Part shown: positions 10,154-25,118 of the stretch, one piece after another
Numbering within the stretch: position 1 is the first letter of the stretch
How the letters are laid out: the number at the start of each line of letters is the position of its first letter
The notes under the pieces: generated by a model
Seen by the model: only the letters and a program-made list of their open reading frames with translations
Databases searched by the model: none
Told to the model about the DNA's origin: nothing
Assembly: GCA_003213015.1 (NCBI GenBank)
Contig: QCOG01000001.1
Location: 124,001-188,000 of the forward strand
Reading direction: 5' to 3'
Length of the DNA: 64,000 nucleotides
Source: Pelagibacteraceae bacterium AG-430-F16
Lineage (GTDB): Bacteria > Pseudomonadota > Alphaproteobacteria > Pelagibacterales > Pelagibacteraceae
Made by a program: the position numbers and the translations under genes

Positions 10154-11177
10154 AAATTCAATTTTTAGTCCTCAATTAAGAAATAAAAGAATTAAAAAAA
10201 TCTATCAAAGATTTGAATTTATAATTAAACAGAAAGAATTCAAAGGGTACTTAGTTGCAGTATCTGGTGGTGCAGATAGTCTCGCTTTAGCATATCTCTC
10301 AAAATGTTATCAAATTAAAAATAAAAATAATAACTTTCACTATGTTCATGTAGATCACAAACTAAGAGATAAATCCTCGAAGGAGGCTGGGACTTTAAAA
10401 AAGATCTTAAGAAAATTTAAAATAGAGTGCAAGATAATTACGTGGAAAAAAAAGACAAATACTAAAAAAACTCAATCAGACTCAAGAGATTATAGGTTTA
10501 AGGTATTCGAAGGTTTTTGCAAAACAAAAAAGATTAATACATTACTATTAGGCCACCATTTTGATGATTTTCAAGAAAATTTCTTTATCAGATTATTAAG
10601 AGGCTCTGGTCTTAATGGGCTAGTATCTTTTTACAATTATAGAAATTTGCAAAGAAATAACATTAATATTGTTAGACCATTACTTGATTTTTCAAAAGAA
10701 GATTTATTGTATGTGACCAAAAATACATTCAATTTCCATATAGATGATCCATCAAATAGAAGCTTAGAATATTTGAGGTCGCGAGTTAGATTTATGATTA
10801 ACAATCTTAAAAAAAATGGCCTTGATCAAAAAAAGTTTAAAATGACTTTTGAAAATTTAATATCCGCGAATAACTCAATTAAATTTTTCGTACAAAAAAA
10901 CATCAGTGAGAATTCTTATATTAGTCCGTCAAAAAATAATAATAATAAAGCAATCTTGTCTTTAAAGTTTTTTAATACTACTGATGAAATAATTTTAAGG
11001 TGCTTTACAAAAATTTTACAAAATATTAGCGGCAGATATTTTCCCGCTAGAGGCAAGGGTGTCTCAAGGATTATTAATCAAATTAGACAAAAATCCTTAA
11101 CCAAAACAACTATAGGAGGATGTGCTATTGAAAAAATAGAGAATTCAGTAGTTATTTCCAGGGAAAACACAAAATAA
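10113..11177 (+). CDS. tilS: tRNA(Ile)-lysidine synthase (ORF opens at 10080; internal ATG at 10113 chosen as likelier start)
   Basis: PP-loop AVSGGADSLALAYL; LLLGHHFDDFQENFFIRLLRGSGLNGL. Confidence 0.88.
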   Translation: MKKKSSSVKRKNLKNSIFSPQLRNKRIKKIYQRFEFIIKQKEFKGYLVAVSGGADSLALAYLSKCYQIKNKNNNFHYVHVDHKLRDKSSKEAGTLKKILRKFKIECKIITWKKKTNTKKTQSDSRDYRFKVFEGFCKTKKINTLLLGHHFDDFQENFFIRLLRGSGLNGLVSFYNYRNLQRNNINIVRPLLDFSKEDLLYVTKNTFNFHIDDPSNRSLEYLRSRVRFMINNLKKNGLDQKKFKMTFENLISANNSIKFFVQKNISENSYISPSKNNNNKAILSLKFFNTTDEIILRCFTKILQNISGRYFPARGKGVSRIINQIRQKSLTKTTIGGCAIEKIENSVVISRENTK

Positions 11178-11239
11178 ACTCATTTGTGTAACAATTTAGC
11201 ACTTGTTAAATTTAGAATAATTCTTAACTTATATTACGT

Positions 11240-13147
11240 ATGAATTTTAAGAATCTAGCTATGTGGGTAATAATTGTTGTTTTGACTATAGGTCTTTACA
11301 ATATGTTCAAGAATCCACAAAATCTTCAAAACAAAAATAATAAAACAATTATTTTCTCCGAATTTTTAACAGAGGTTGATAATGGAAGGGTTGTAGAAGT
11401 TCAGATACAAGGTAACAATATCAAAGGTGTTATGGCTGATGGATCAGTTTTTTCAACATACTCACCGAACGATCCAAACTTAATAGAAAAATTAACTAAT
11501 AAAGGTGTTAGTATATCTGCAGCGCCACTTGATGAGAAAATGCCATCTTTATTCGGAGTTCTGCTGTCGTGGTTCCCAATGTTACTTTTAATTGCTGTTT
11601 GGATATTTTTCATGAGACAAATGCAAGGCGGTAAAGGTGGTGCCATGGGATTTGGAAAATCAAAAGCGAAAATGATGAATGAAATCAAAGGAAAAGTCAC
11701 TTTTAACGATGTTGCAGGAGTGGAGGAAGCAAAAGAAGAAGTTCAAGAAGTGGTAGAATTTTTGAGAGACCCAAAAAAATTTAGTAGATTGGGCGGTAAG
11801 ATACCAAGAGGCTGTTTGCTAGTAGGGCCACCAGGTACAGGGAAAACTTTACTTGCAAGAGCAATAGCTGGTGAAGCAGGTGTTCCTTTCTTCACGATTT
11901 CTGGATCAGACTTTGTTGAAATGTTTGTTGGAGTTGGTGCTTCAAGAGTAAGAGATATGTTTGAACAAGGAAAAAAACATTCACCATGCATAATTTTCAT
12001 TGACGAGATAGATGCTGTAGGTAGAAGTAGAGGAGCGGGTTTAGGTGGTGGCAATGACGAAAGAGAGCAAACGTTAAACCAATTATTAGTTGAGATGGAT
12101 GGATTTGATACAAATGAAGGCGTAATAATCATAGCAGCAACTAACAGACCTGACGTATTAGATCCAGCGCTTTTAAGACCAGGAAGATTTGATAGACAAG
12201 TTGTTGTCTCAAATCCAGATATTATAGGACGAGAAAAAATTTTAAAAGTTCATGCTAAAAAAATTTCTATGTCTCCAGATGTTAACTTAAGAACTATCGC
12301 AAGAGGAACACCTGGATTTTCAGGAGCAGATCTTGCTAATTTAGTGAACGAGGCCGCATTGTTAGCAGCGAGAAAGAATAAAAGAATTGTAACATCTCAA
12401 GAATTCGAAGATGCCAAAGATAAAGTGATGATGGGCGCTGAAAGAAGATCTATGGTTATGACAGAAGATGAAAAGAAATTAACCGCTTATCACGAGGGTG
12501 GCCATGCAATAGTTTCTTTTAATTTGCCAAATTACGATCCAATACATAAAGCAACAATCATTCCTAGAGGAAGAGCATTAGGAATGGTTATGAATTTACC
12601 AGAAAGAGATAAACATGGTCATTCTATTAAATATTTAAAAGCAAGATTAGCTGTGTGCTTTGGAGGAAGAGTTGCCGAAGAACTTATATTTGGTAAGGAT
12701 AATATATCTACAGGTGCTGGCGGCGGAAACGGTTCAGACATTAATCAGGCGACTCAATTAGCAAGAGCTATGGTTACTAAGTATGGAATGAGTGAAGAAC
12801 TTGGTCCTGTTGAATATGGTGAAAATCAAGAGGAAGTTTTTCTTGGAAGATCTGTAACACAAACACAAAGTGTTTCAGAAGCTGTTGCACAAAAAATTGA
12901 TAGAGAAATAAGAAAACTAGTTGACGAAGGTTACAATCAAGCAAAAACTATCTTAACAACAAAAATTGATGATTTACATAAAATAGCAAAAGCTCTTTTA
13001 ACTTATGAAACTTTGACTGGTGAGGATATAGCAAAAATAATTAACAAAAACGAATATCCGCCTAATAAGGAAGATTTAAAAGTTGAGGATGAAAGTTCTG
13101 ACTCTGCTTTAGGATCAATTGGTTTAAAACCAAAAATTGTTCATTAA
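11240..13147 (+). CDS. ftsH: ATP-dependent zinc metalloprotease FtsH
   Basis: Walker [12 protein letters not shown] motif, HEGGH zinc motif. Confidence 0.98.
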   Translation: MNFKNLAMWVIIVVLTIGLYNMFKNPQNLQNKNNKTIIFSEFLTEVDNGRVVEVQIQGNNIKGVMADGSVFSTYSPNDPNLIEKLTNKGVSISAAPLDEKMPSLFGVLLSWFPMLLLIAVWIFFMRQMQGGKGGAMGFGKSKAKMMNEIKGKVTFNDVAGVEEAKEEVQEVVEFLRDPKKFSRLGGKIPRGCLLVGPPGTGKTLLARAIAGEAGVPFFTISGSDFVEMFVGVGASRVRDMFEQGKKHSPCIIFIDEIDAVGRSRGAGLGGGNDEREQTLNQLLVEMDGFDTNEGVIIIAATNRPDVLDPALLRPGRFDRQVVVSNPDIIGREKILKVHAKKISMSPDVNLRTIARGTPGFSGADLANLVNEAALLAARKNKRIVTSQEFEDAKDKVMMGAERRSMVMTEDEKKLTAYHEGGHAIVSFNLPNYDPIHKATIIPRGRALGMVMNLPERDKHGHSIKYLKARLAVCFGGRVAEELIFGKDNISTGAGGGNGSDINQATQLARAMVTKYGMSEELGPVEYGENQEEVFLGRSVTQTQSVSEAVAQKIDREIRKLVDEGYNQAKTILTTKIDDLHKIAKALLTYETLTGEDIAKIINKNEYPPNKEDLKVEDESSDSALGSIGLKPKIVH

Positions 13148-13153
13148 TATTTA

Positions 13154-14203
13154 ATGTTAAAATATTACACTAGAGCGTGTAATTTCTATTATGGTGATCA
13201 TTCAACTCTGATGGTCAGTAAAAAACTTGCTTTCCCACTTAATGGAAATGATAAGATTTCTTTTGATACAATAGAACTTATAACAAGAAAAAAGAAAAAA
13301 AAAATCCACATTTCAAAATTAAATTTTTTAAGTAAAATTTTAAAAAAAAAAGTAAAATTAGATATAAAAAATATAACTAAAAAAAAAAACTTTTCTAAAC
13401 TAAAGTTTAAGTCTTCACCTCTAATAATGGGAGTTGTTAATTTAACTCCTGATAGTTTCTCAGATGGTGGAAAATATAATAATCATAAAGATGCTTTAAA
13501 AAGAATAAAACATTTTATTGAAAAAGGATCATCAATTATTGATATAGGGGGAGAGTCCACAAGACCAGGATCAAATGATGTGAATGAAAAAATTGAGTGG
13601 AAAAGGATTAAGAAAGTATTAAAAAAAACAAAAAAATTAAAAAATGTAATATCTATTGATACTCGAAAAAGTTCCATAATGGAAAAAAGCTTAAAATATG
13701 GTGCCCATATCATTAATGACGTTTCCGGACTCAATTACGATCCTAATACATTAAAAATCTTAAGAAATAAAAAACCCCCCTTTATAATTCATCACATGCA
13801 AGGTAATCCAAAAAAAATGCAAATTAAACCTTCGTATAAAAACGTCTTGTTAGATATTTATGACTTCTTTCAAAAAAAAATTTTAGAACTAGAGGCCAAT
13901 GGTATAAATCATAAGAACATTATTTTGGATCCAGGAATTGGTTTTGGAAAAAGATTGAAACATAATATTACCTTGTTAAGAAACATTTCTATTTTTCATT
14001 CTCTTGGATTTCCTATAATGTTAGGCACTTCTAGAAAAAGATTTATTAAAGACATTTCTGGGATAAACGATAGCAAGGAAAGATTAGGGGGAACTATATC
14101 ATCTAGTTTGTGTGCTATGATGCAGGGCATTCAGATTTTAAGAGTTCACGATGTAAATGAAGTTAATCAAAGTATCAAAGTTTTTAAATCAATAAAATTT
14201 TAA
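13154..14203 (+). CDS. folP: Dihydropteroate synthase
   Basis: MGVVNLTPDSFSDGGKYN; IIDIGGESTRPGS; ILDPGIGFGK. Confidence 0.95.
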   Translation: MLKYYTRACNFYYGDHSTLMVSKKLAFPLNGNDKISFDTIELITRKKKKKIHISKLNFLSKILKKKVKLDIKNITKKKNFSKLKFKSSPLIMGVVNLTPDSFSDGGKYNNHKDALKRIKHFIEKGSSIIDIGGESTRPGSNDVNEKIEWKRIKKVLKKTKKLKNVISIDTRKSSIMEKSLKYGAHIINDVSGLNYDPNTLKILRNKKPPFIIHHMQGNPKKMQIKPSYKNVLLDIYDFFQKKILELEANGINHKNIILDPGIGFGKRLKHNITLLRNISIFHSLGFPIMLGTSRKRFIKDISGINDSKERLGGTISSSLCAMMQGIQILRVHDVNEVNQSIKVFKSIKF

Positions 14204-15535
14204 ATGACCAAAAAATATTTTGGAACTGATGGAATTAGAGGGAAGGTTAACCAGACTAAAATTAATGGTGAAATGTTCTTTAAATTTGGCCTAGCAGCAG
14301 GGACATATTTTAAAAATCAGAAAAAATCTAAACAAATAGCTATTATTGCAAAAGATACAAGACTCTCAGGATACATTCTTGAGCCCGCATTGGTGTCCGG
14401 ATTGGCTTCAGCAGGAATGCATGTCTACACGCTCGGTCCTTTACCAACAAATGGATTAGCGATGTTAACAAAAAAGATGAAAGCCAATATGGGAATTATG
14501 ATCACAGCATCTCATAACCCATATTATGATAATGGTCTTAAATTATTTGGACCAGATGGCCTAAAACTCTCTGATAAAATTGAAAAGAAAATAGAAAAAC
14601 TTATTGACTCTAAAATAGCAAATAATCTTTCAGAACCAAAAATTTTAGGAAGAGTAAAGAGATTAGAGGATGCAAATGATAAATATATAAAAATATTAAA
14701 AGATAATTTTCCAAGAGGTTTTAAGTTAAAAGGAATGAAAATTGCAATAGATTGTGCAAACGGCGCAGGTTATAAATCTGGACCAAAATTATTAAGGAGC
14801 TTGGGTGCAAAAGTAATTGAGTATGGGATTTCTCCAAATGGTTTAAATATTAATGATAATTGTGGCTCAACCTTTCCGCAAAAGATCAAATCTTTAGTTC
14901 GAAAAAACAAAGCACATATTGGAATATCTTTAGATGGCGATGCAGATAGAATAATTGTATCCGATGAGACGGGGAACATCGTTGATGGTGATAAAATTAT
15001 TGCGATGCTAGCAATCAGATGGAAAAGAAAGAAAATTCTAAAAGGTGGTGTAATTGGCACCCTAATGTCAAATTATGGATTGCAAAATTTTTTTAGAGAT
15101 CAAAAAATTAAATTTATCAGAGCTAATGTAGGAGACAGATATGTTAAGGAAAAAATGCAAAAAGAAAACTTTAATTTAGGCGGGGAGCAATCTGGGCATA
15201 TTATACTTGGTAAATTTGCAACAACAGGTGATGGGCTATTAGTTGCATTAGAAATTCTATTTTCAATGAGAAAAGGAAAAAAGGCTAGTGAGCTTTTTGA
15301 CTTATTTAAATTAACACCTCAAATATTAGAAAATGTAAAGGTTAAAGACAAATCAGTTATTAATTCTACTAAATGTAAAGTTGCTATTAAAAAATCTGAA
15401 AGAATAATTAAAAATTATGGTAGAATGCTTGTAAGAAAATCTGGCACAGAGCCTAAAATCAGAATTATGGGCGAGTCAAACAATATTCATTTATTAAAAA
15501 AATGTATAAATATTGTAAAAAGGTCTATTAAATAA
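14204..15535 (+). CDS. glmM: Phosphoglucosamine mutase
   Basis: KKYFGTDGIRGKVN; MITASHNPYYDNGLKLF; SLDGDADRI. Confidence 0.97.
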   Translation: MTKKYFGTDGIRGKVNQTKINGEMFFKFGLAAGTYFKNQKKSKQIAIIAKDTRLSGYILEPALVSGLASAGMHVYTLGPLPTNGLAMLTKKMKANMGIMITASHNPYYDNGLKLFGPDGLKLSDKIEKKIEKLIDSKIANNLSEPKILGRVKRLEDANDKYIKILKDNFPRGFKLKGMKIAIDCANGAGYKSGPKLLRSLGAKVIEYGISPNGLNINDNCGSTFPQKIKSLVRKNKAHIGISLDGDADRIIVSDETGNIVDGDKIIAMLAIRWKRKKILKGGVIGTLMSNYGLQNFFRDQKIKFIRANVGDRYVKEKMQKENFNLGGEQSGHIILGKFATTGDGLLVALEILFSMRKGKKASELFDLFKLTPQILENVKVKDKSVINSTKCKVAIKKSERIIKNYGRMLVRKSGTEPKIRIMGESNNIHLLKKCINIVKRSIK

Positions 15536-15536
15536 A

Positions 15537-18522
<2,986 letters not shown>

Positions 18523-18573
18523 TTTATTACTATGTATTTAATAAATAATTTAATTTTTGCAATATTGTAATTA

Positions 18574-19548
18574 CTAAGAATTTCTAAGCTTTTTTAACAG
18601 AGCATTCAAATCTTGAGGTAAATTTGATGTAAATTCAACTTCCTTATTTTTTGAGGGATGGGTAAACCCAAGAGTTTTTGCATGTAAGAATTGTCTATCT
18701 AGTTTAAGAATTAAATTATTTAAATCATCATTAATATTTCTGAATTTCTTAAACCTTTTTTTATATTTTTTGTCTCCTAAAATATTATTACCTTTATGAG
18801 TCATGTGAACCCTAATTTGATGGGTTCTACCAGTTTCCAATCTACACTCAATTAAACTAAAAGTTGGTATTTTTTCATTTTCAAAAATTTCCAAAGTTTT
18901 ATAATTAGTAATTGCTTTTTTTCCTTTAGTGAGACCAACCTGCATTAATTGTCTATTTTTTGAGCTTCTTGTAATCAATGTTTCAATTCTACCAGTTTGA
19001 GGCCTAAGCTTTCCCCATACAAGAGCCTGGTAAACTCTTTTTATTGAATGGTTGCTAAATTGAATAGATAAATTTTCGTGTGTTTTATTATTTCTTGCAA
19101 CCACAACTAAACCAGATGTATCTTTATCAATCCTATGAACGATTCCCGGTCTAAGCTCATCACCAATAGTTGATAGATTTTTGCTATCATAAAAAATTAG
19201 GGCATTTACTAATGTTTTGTTGTAGTCTCCAGCTCCTGGATGCATAGATATCCCGGCAGGTTTGTTTATTACCATTAAATCTTTATCCTCATAAATGACA
19301 TTAAGTTTGAAATCAAATGGTTCTAAAGAAGCTTTCTGTGGCTCAGGTATTTCAAGTTTTATGTTGTCGAGTTGACTTACCTTTTTTGATGGGTCGGTAC
19401 AAATTTTATCATTTATCATCAATCTCTGGTTTAAAATTAAATTTTTAACTCTAGTTCTACTGAGTTCTTTTTTGTTGTTTGATAAAAACAGATCAACTCT
19501 TTGATCGTTCTCATTGTCCTTTACAATAAATTTAATGATATTTTTCAT
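18574..19548 (-). CDS. rluD: Ribosomal large subunit pseudouridine synthase, RluD family
   Basis: S4-like N-terminus; HRIDKDTSGLVVVARN; ETGRTHQIRVHM. Confidence 0.92.
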   Translation of the reverse strand: MKNIIKFIVKDNENDQRVDLFLSNNKKELSRTRVKNLILNQRLMINDKICTDPSKKVSQLDNIKLEIPEPQKASLEPFDFKLNVIYEDKDLMVINKPAGISMHPGAGDYNKTLVNALIFYDSKNLSTIGDELRPGIVHRIDKDTSGLVVVARNNKTHENLSIQFSNHSIKRVYQALVWGKLRPQTGRIETLITRSSKNRQLMQVGLTKGKKAITNYKTLEIFENEKIPTFSLIECRLETGRTHQIRVHMTHKGNNILGDKKYKKRFKKFRNINDDLNNLILKLDRQFLHAKTLGFTHPSKNKEVEFTSNLPQDLNALLKKLRNS

Positions 19549-19571
19549 AAATTATAATATTAATACTATAT

Positions 19572-19648
19572 GCGCTTGTAGCTCAACTGGATAGAGCGCC
19601 TGACTTCGGATCAGGAGGTTCTGGGTTCGACTCCTAGCAGGCGCACCA
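19572..19648 (+). tRNA. tRNA-Arg, anticodon TCG, CCA encoded
   Basis: Cloverleaf: acceptor GCGCTTG/CAGGCGC, anticodon loop CTTCGGA between CCTGA and TCAGG, T-loop GGTTCGACTCC, ends ACCA. Confidence 0.95.
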
Positions 19649-19650
19649 AA

Positions 19651-20442
19651 TTATTCTCCAATATTTATTAATGTTCCCTTTTTACGGGCTTTACTGAAAG
19701 AGTAGTAAAATAGGCAAATGGAAATGAACAAATATAATCCATTAAGATAAAATGCCATCAAAATATTTTCTACATTCACAAATCCATCAACTAAAATATT
19801 TCTCGCCTCCTCAAATATGTAAACAAGTGGAAGTGCATAAGCAATTTTTTGAAATATTTCAGGCAATATATCTACAGGATAATAAATACATCCAAAAGGG
19901 GCCAACAAAAACATAGTTGACCAGGCGATATTCTCAAATGATGGACCAAACCTAAGTAGACCAGAAGAAACTAATATACCTAATGTTATTCCAAAAATAT
20001 ATAGACTAAGAAACAAAAAGAATAAACTTAGACCTAAATCTAACAAAGAAATTCCAAAGAGAGGAGAGGTCAAAAGTATTGCAGGGATCAAACCAATTAA
20101 AGCTCTTACCAAAGCTGTGAAAATTAATGAGATTAAAATTTCACTTTTTTTAATTGGTGAGATAAATAAATTTGTAAAATTTCTACTCCAGATTTCCTCT
20201 AAAAAAAGCATATTAAAACCGATACTTGTTCTAAATAGAAAATCGTAAAGTATCGCACATGTTAATATTACTCCGACAGCATTATTATAATACGAGCTGT
20301 ATGTTGTAAAAAAATTCGAGATGAAGCCCCATAAAGTAATTTGTATTGTTGGCCAATATATAAGATCTAAAATTCTTGGAAAAGACCTAGTTATTAAAAA
20401 AAAGTGTCTTAAAAACAATCCATACATTCTACCTATATTCAT
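19651..20442 (-). CDS. ABC-2 type transporter permease
   Basis: Polytopic membrane protein, overlapping/adjacent to ABC ATPase; ABC-2 pattern. Confidence 0.85.
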   Translation of the reverse strand: MNIGRMYGLFLRHFFLITRSFPRILDLIYWPTIQITLWGFISNFFTTYSSYYNNAVGVILTCAILYDFLFRTSIGFNMLFLEEIWSRNFTNLFISPIKKSEILISLIFTALVRALIGLIPAILLTSPLFGISLLDLGLSLFFLFLSLYIFGITLGILVSSGLLRFGPSFENIAWSTMFLLAPFGCIYYPVDILPEIFQKIAYALPLVYIFEEARNILVDGFVNVENILMAFYLNGLYLFISICLFYYSFSKARKKGTLINIGE

Positions 20443-20443
20443 A

Positions 20444-21166
20444 TTAATTCCTTACAAGTTTTAAAAAAACTTCCTCTAGATTTTGTCTTCCATGTTTCTT
20501 AACTAAATCATTTGGTTTACCTTCATCTATAATTAAACCATTTTTCATCATCATTATTGATGAACATAACCTAGTTACTTCATCCATATTATGTGATGCT
20601 AATAATATAGATACCTTTTTTTCTTTTTTATATTTTTCTAAAAAGGTTCTTACAAAATCTCCTGTTTCTGGATCAAGAGAAGCTGTAGGCTCATCGAGTA
20701 AAAGGACAGATGGATCATTGATAATCGCTTTAGCTAAACTTATTCTATTTTTTTGCCCTGAAGATAACTCTCCAGTCACTCTATCAAGCAAATTTTGCAA
20801 CCTTAATTCTTCTACTAAATAATCAATCCTACTATTTAAGTTTTTGACTGAATACAGTTTCCCGTAAACAATTAGATTCTGCTTAACTGTAAGTTTCTTT
20901 GGCAATTCAATATAAGGAGAAATAAAATTTATTTTTTGAAGAATCTCAATTCTATTTTTTTCTAATTGAAAACCATTAATCAAAACTTGCCCACTTGTAG
21001 GCTTTAATAAACCTAAAATCATTCCTATAGTAGTAGTTTTTCCACAGCCATTAGGACCAAGTAATCCAATTATCTCATTTTCTTTAATTTCAAAATTTAT
21101 ATTCTTAACCGCTTCTTTATTTCCATAATTTTTTTTAAGGTCAATTACTTTTATTGAATTTTCCAT
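20444..21166 (-). CDS. ABC transporter ATP-binding protein
   Basis: Walker A GLLGPNGCGKTT, signature LSSGQKNR, Walker B LLLDEPTASLDP. Confidence 0.95.
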   Translation of the reverse strand: MENSIKVIDLKKNYGNKEAVKNINFEIKENEIIGLLGPNGCGKTTTIGMILGLLKPTSGQVLINGFQLEKNRIEILQKINFISPYIELPKKLTVKQNLIVYGKLYSVKNLNSRIDYLVEELRLQNLLDRVTGELSSGQKNRISLAKAIINDPSVLLLDEPTASLDPETGDFVRTFLEKYKKEKKVSILLASHNMDEVTRLCSSIMMMKNGLIIDEGKPNDLVKKHGRQNLEEVFLKLVRN

Positions 21167-22110
21167 TACTTTACTGAAGCCCTTTTAAGTCTTTCATTGA
21201 TTGCTTCCCCAAATCCAAAATTAGGAATTTTTTCTACAGCAATACTCTTATAATCTTTATTTTTAATATTTCTTAAAACTTTATACAAATTTTTTGCAGC
21301 TTCTTTTAAATCTTTTTTTTTACTTAAATAATAATAATTCTTTGAAGTTTTTTTTCTTTTTTTAATTAAAATAAAAGCTTCATTTTCTTTTGGTTTTATT
21401 TTATTTAACCTTATAGGTATTCCAGGCGAATAGTGTAAACTCGACTGCCCTGGGACAACAACTGTTTTATCACTTTTTTTATATAGGATTTTTTTTCTCA
21501 AAATTTTGTCAATCCTTTTTCTTTCCATTCCTCCTAGTCTTAATATTTTTGGCTTCCCTAATAAACTAACTATAGTGGACTCTAATCCAATTTTAGATCT
21601 ACCACCATCAAGAATAAATTTAATTCTTTCTCCAAACTCGTCCTTTACATCTTCTTTTGTTACTGGACTTATTTTTGAGGATATGTTTGCACTAGGTGCT
21701 GCTAGAGGATATTTCAATATTTTTAAAAGTTTAATAGCCAGATGATGACTAGGAAATCTTACAGCAAGAGTTTTTTGATTATTATTTACAATTTTTGAAA
21801 TCTTGCTATTTTTTTTTAATTTTAAAACAAATGTAATAGGTCCAGGGCAATATTCTTTATATAACTTTAAAAACTCCTCATTAACCATACAATCTTTATT
21901 AAGCATCTTTAAGCTGCAATAATGCACTATGAGTGGATTCCTTTTATTCCTTTTTTTTAATTTGAATATTTTTAGGGTAGCCTTTTTCGAATAAGCATTA
22001 GCCGCTAAACCGTAAACGGTTTCAGTGGGGAAACCAATACATTCGTTTTTATCTAAATAATATTTGGCTTTTTTAATATTTGAAAGATTATAATTCATGT
22101 AATAATACAA
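21166..22110 (-). CDS. tsaC: L-threonylcarbamoyladenylate synthase (Sua5/TsaC family)
   Basis: GFPTETVYGLAANA; RNPLIVH; LAAPSANISSKISPV; C-terminal Sua5-like extension. Confidence 0.92.
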   Translation of the reverse strand: MYYYMNYNLSNIKKAKYYLDKNECIGFPTETVYGLAANAYSKKATLKIFKLKKRNKRNPLIVHYCSLKMLNKDCMVNEEFLKLYKEYCPGPITFVLKLKKNSKISKIVNNNQKTLAVRFPSHHLAIKLLKILKYPLAAPSANISSKISPVTKEDVKDEFGERIKFILDGGRSKIGLESTIVSLLGKPKILRLGGMERKRIDKILRKKILYKKSDKTVVVPGQSSLHYSPGIPIRLNKIKPKENEAFILIKKRKKTSKNYYYLSKKKDLKEAAKNLYKVLRNIKNKDYKSIAVEKIPNFGFGEAINERLKRASVK

Positions 22111-22118
22111 ACTAATAT

Positions 22119-22370
22119 ATGAAACAAAAAAATTTACCAGATGATATTGAGTCTAAATCTTTAGATGAACTTAAAGAAATTCTGAATAATTTGATTGAAA
22201 AAATTGAAAGAAACAAAGCTTCAAATCAATCCGAAGAGGATTATCTAGAAATATTTAAATTAAATAAGTTCATTGAAAAAAAGTTTCAAAATACTTCAAG
22301 AGAAATATCTGAGAAAAACAAATTAAAAATAAAACAAATATTAAAAAAAGATGGAAAAAAAACTAAATAA
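22119..22370 (+). CDS. xseB: Exodeoxyribonuclease VII small subunit
   Basis: Small helical ORF (83 aa) directly upstream of ispA-dxs, the common xseB position. Confidence 0.7.
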   Translation: MKQKNLPDDIESKSLDELKEILNNLIEKIERNKASNQSEEDYLEIFKLNKFIEKKFQNTSREISEKNKLKIKQILKKDGKKTK

Positions 22371-23214
22371 AACAGGAAAAGATATAAATAAATTTCTCAA
22401 GAATTTTTTAAAAAAACAAAAAAGAACTGAATTAATCACCTCAATGAATTATGGCTTATTTCCGGGTGGAAAAAAAATAAGATCAAAGATTATTATTGAT
22501 GTAGGCAAAATTTTTTCAGTTCCTTATCACCATTTAATTCGGGTTGGGGCAGCAGTAGAATGTATTCATGCATATTCACTAATACACGATGATTTACCAT
22601 GTATGGATAATGATGATTTAAGAAGAGGAAAGTTAAGTACCCATAAAAAATTTGGTGAATCAACAGCAGTCCTAGCTGGGAATTCATTACTCACTTTAGC
22701 TTTTGAAATTTTAAGTGAAAAGAATTTTAAGATCAATGAAACAAAAAAGAATAAATTGATAAATTTACTCTCAAATACTTCTGGTCATTTAGGAATTGCA
22801 GGAGGTCAATATTTAGATCTTAATTTTGAAAAAAAAAAGGTAAGCAAAAAAAAAATTATTGATATGCAGCTTAATAAGACTGGTAAATTATTTTCATTTT
22901 CCACTATAGCACCTTTAATTATTGCTAATAAGTCAGCGAAAATAAATCAGTTCAAAAGGATAGGTTTGGATATTGGACTTTTATTTCAAATTGTTGATGA
23001 TTTCCTTGATTACAGCGGAAGCGAGAAAAAGATTGGAAAAAAAACTGGAAAAGACAAAAAAAAGGGTAAGGCGACTTTAATAAGTTTACTCGGGTATAAA
23101 AATGCTGTTAAATATTCTTCTTATTTAAAAAAAAGAATAATTTTCTCTTTAAGTAAGTATAGAAGTAAAGATTTAATTGAAACTGTAGAGTTTGTAGTAA
23201 GTAGAAAAAAATGA
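22351..23214 (+). CDS. ispA: Polyprenyl synthetase (farnesyl/geranylgeranyl diphosphate synthase)
   Basis: [41 protein letters not shown]. Confidence 0.92.
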   Translation: MEKKLNKTGKDINKFLKNFLKKQKRTELITSMNYGLFPGGKKIRSKIIIDVGKIFSVPYHHLIRVGAAVECIHAYSLIHDDLPCMDNDDLRRGKLSTHKKFGESTAVLAGNSLLTLAFEILSEKNFKINETKKNKLINLLSNTSGHLGIAGGQYLDLNFEKKKVSKKKIIDMQLNKTGKLFSFSTIAPLIIANKSAKINQFKRIGLDIGLLFQIVDDFLDYSGSEKKIGKKTGKDKKKGKATLISLLGYKNAVKYSSYLKKRIIFSLSKYRSKDLIETVEFVVSRKK

Positions 23215-25118
23215 CAAAATATAAATTTTTAGATAATGTAAATTTTCCATCAGATATTAAAAATCTTAAGTCCTCTGAATTGATTGCCTTATCAAAAGAG
23301 TTAAGGGAAGAATTAATAGAGGCTGTTTCATTTACAGGTGGTCATTTGGGTGCAGGATTAGGTGTTGTTGAGTTGACTGTAGCCTTGCATTATGTTTTTG
23401 ATACACCCAATGATAAAATAGTTTGGGATGTAGGCCATCAATCGTATCCACACAAAATTTTAACAGGACGTAAAAATAGAATAAAAACATTAAGACAAGG
23501 AGATGGATTATCTGGTTTCACTAAAAGATCTGAAAGTGAATATGATCCATTCGGTGCTGCACATAGCTCAACATCAATTTCTGCAGCTTTGGGTATTGCC
23601 ACTGCAAATAAACTTTCAAAAAAATCAGAAAATGTTGTTGCTGTAATTGGTGATGGAGCGATCAGTGCTGGAATGGCTTATGAGGCAATGAACAATGCAG
23701 GTACATCAAAAACTAAGATGATAGTAATTTTAAATGACAACGATATGTCAATTGCAGAACCTGTAGGAGCAATGAGAAGTTATTTAGCAAAATTGCTAAC
23801 CGGAAAAATATACTTTAGTTTAAGAGAAACATTTAAATTAATTATTTCTGCTTTTTCAAAAAGATTTTCAAAAAAGGCGGGAAAAGCAGAGGATTTTTTG
23901 AGGTCAGCAGTAACAGGAGGAACACTTTTTAATTCACTAGGTTTTTATTATGTTGGACCGATAGATGGACATGACATTGATACGCTTGTATCAGTTTTAA
24001 AAAATGCAAAAGATACTAATTTTGAAGGTCCAATAATGATACATGTTAAGACTGAAAAAGGAAAAGGTTATCAATTTGCAGAAAATTCAAAAGATAAATA
24101 CCACGGTGTTTCAAAATTTAATGTACAAACTGGAGTACAAGAGAAATCAAGTTCTAAAATCCCATCATATACAAGTGTTTTTGCAAACACATTAATTAAA
24201 CATGCTGAGAGAGATAGCAAAATAATTGGTATTACTGCTGCAATGCCATCTGGTACTGGAATGGATTTATTTGCAAAAAAATTTCCAAATAGAATGTTTG
24301 ATGTTGGTATTGCAGAACAACATGCAGTGACATTCTCTGCTGGTTTAGCTACAGAAGGATATAAGCCTTACGCAGCAATTTACTCTACCTTTTTACAAAG
24401 AGCTTATGATCAAGTAGTACATGATGTTGCAATCCAAAGTTTGCCTGTCAGATTTGCTATAGATCGCGCAGGTCTTGTTGGTGCAGATGGTCCTACACAT
24501 GCTGGATCTTTTGATATAACTTACCTATCAACTTTACCTAATTTTGTTGTCATGGCTCCAAGCGACGAGTCGGAATTAGTGAAAATGATCAACACCTCAG
24601 TTGACATAAATGACAAACCATCAGCTTTTAGATATCCTCGTGGAACTGGTATCGGTATTAAACTTCCTGAAATTAATGAAAAAATTGAAATTGGAAAAGG
24701 CAGGGTTATTAAAGAAGGTAAAGAAATTGCTTTAATTAATTTTGGTGCCCGTTTGCAAGAATGCCAAAAAGCTTTAAACAATCTTGAAAAAAAAGGTTTA
24801 AATCTCACTTTGATTGACGCGAGATTTTGTAAACCATTAGATGAAAATTTAATGTGGAATACAGCAAAAAATCATGAAGTTGTAATTTCAATTGAAGAAG
24901 GTTCAATTGGAGGTTTTGGATCTCATTTAAGTAAATTTTTATCAGAAAAAGGCTTATTAGAAAAAATTAAATTTAGGTCGATGACTTTTCCAGACAAGTT
25001 TATTGATCAAGATAAACCTGATTTAATGTATCAGATTGCTGGCTTGGATAGCAAAGCTATCGAAGAAAAAGTTTATGAGGTTTTAGACTCTAAAATTGTA
25101 ATTCAGAAAAAAAATTAA
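23211..25118 (+). CDS. dxs: 1-deoxy-D-xylulose-5-phosphate synthase
   Basis: [56 protein letters not shown]. Confidence 0.98.
   Translation: MTKYKFLDNVNFPSDIKNLKSSELIALSKELREELIEAVSFTGGHLGAGLGVVELTVALHYVFDTPNDKIVWDVGHQSYPHKILTGRKNRIKTLRQGDGLSGFTKRSESEYDPFGAAHSSTSISAALGIATANKLSKKSENVVAVIGDGAISAGMAYEAMNNAGTSKTKMIVILNDNDMSIAEPVGAMRSYLAKLLTGKIYFSLRETFKLIISAFSKRFSKKAGKAEDFLRSAVTGGTLFNSLGFYYVGPIDGHDIDTLVSVLKNAKDTNFEGPIMIHVKTEKGKGYQFAENSKDKYHGVSKFNVQTGVQEKSSSKIPSYTSVFANTLIKHAERDSKIIGITAAMPSGTGMDLFAKKFPNRMFDVGIAEQHAVTFSAGLATEGYKPYAAIYSTFLQRAYDQVVHDVAIQSLPVRFAIDRAGLVGADGPTHAGSFDITYLSTLPNFVVMAPSDESELVKMINTSVDINDKPSAFRYPRGTGIGIKLPEINEKIEIGKGRVIKEGKEIALINFGARLQECQKALNNLEKKGLNLTLIDARFCKPLDENLMWNTAKNHEVVISIEEGSIGGFGSHLSKFLSEKGLLEKIKFRSMTFPDKFIDQDKPDLMYQIAGLDSKAIEEKVYEVLDSKIVIQKKN

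Noticed and set aside
11743-12132. 129-aa minus-strand ORF
   Set aside because: Entirely antisense to ftsH; low-complexity translation; a shadow ORF of a conserved gene.
19572-19648. tRNA-Arg considered as an integration site for a mobile element
   Set aside because: No integrase, no direct repeat of the tRNA 3' end noticed downstream, and flanking genes are ordinary housekeeping or ABC exporter genes.
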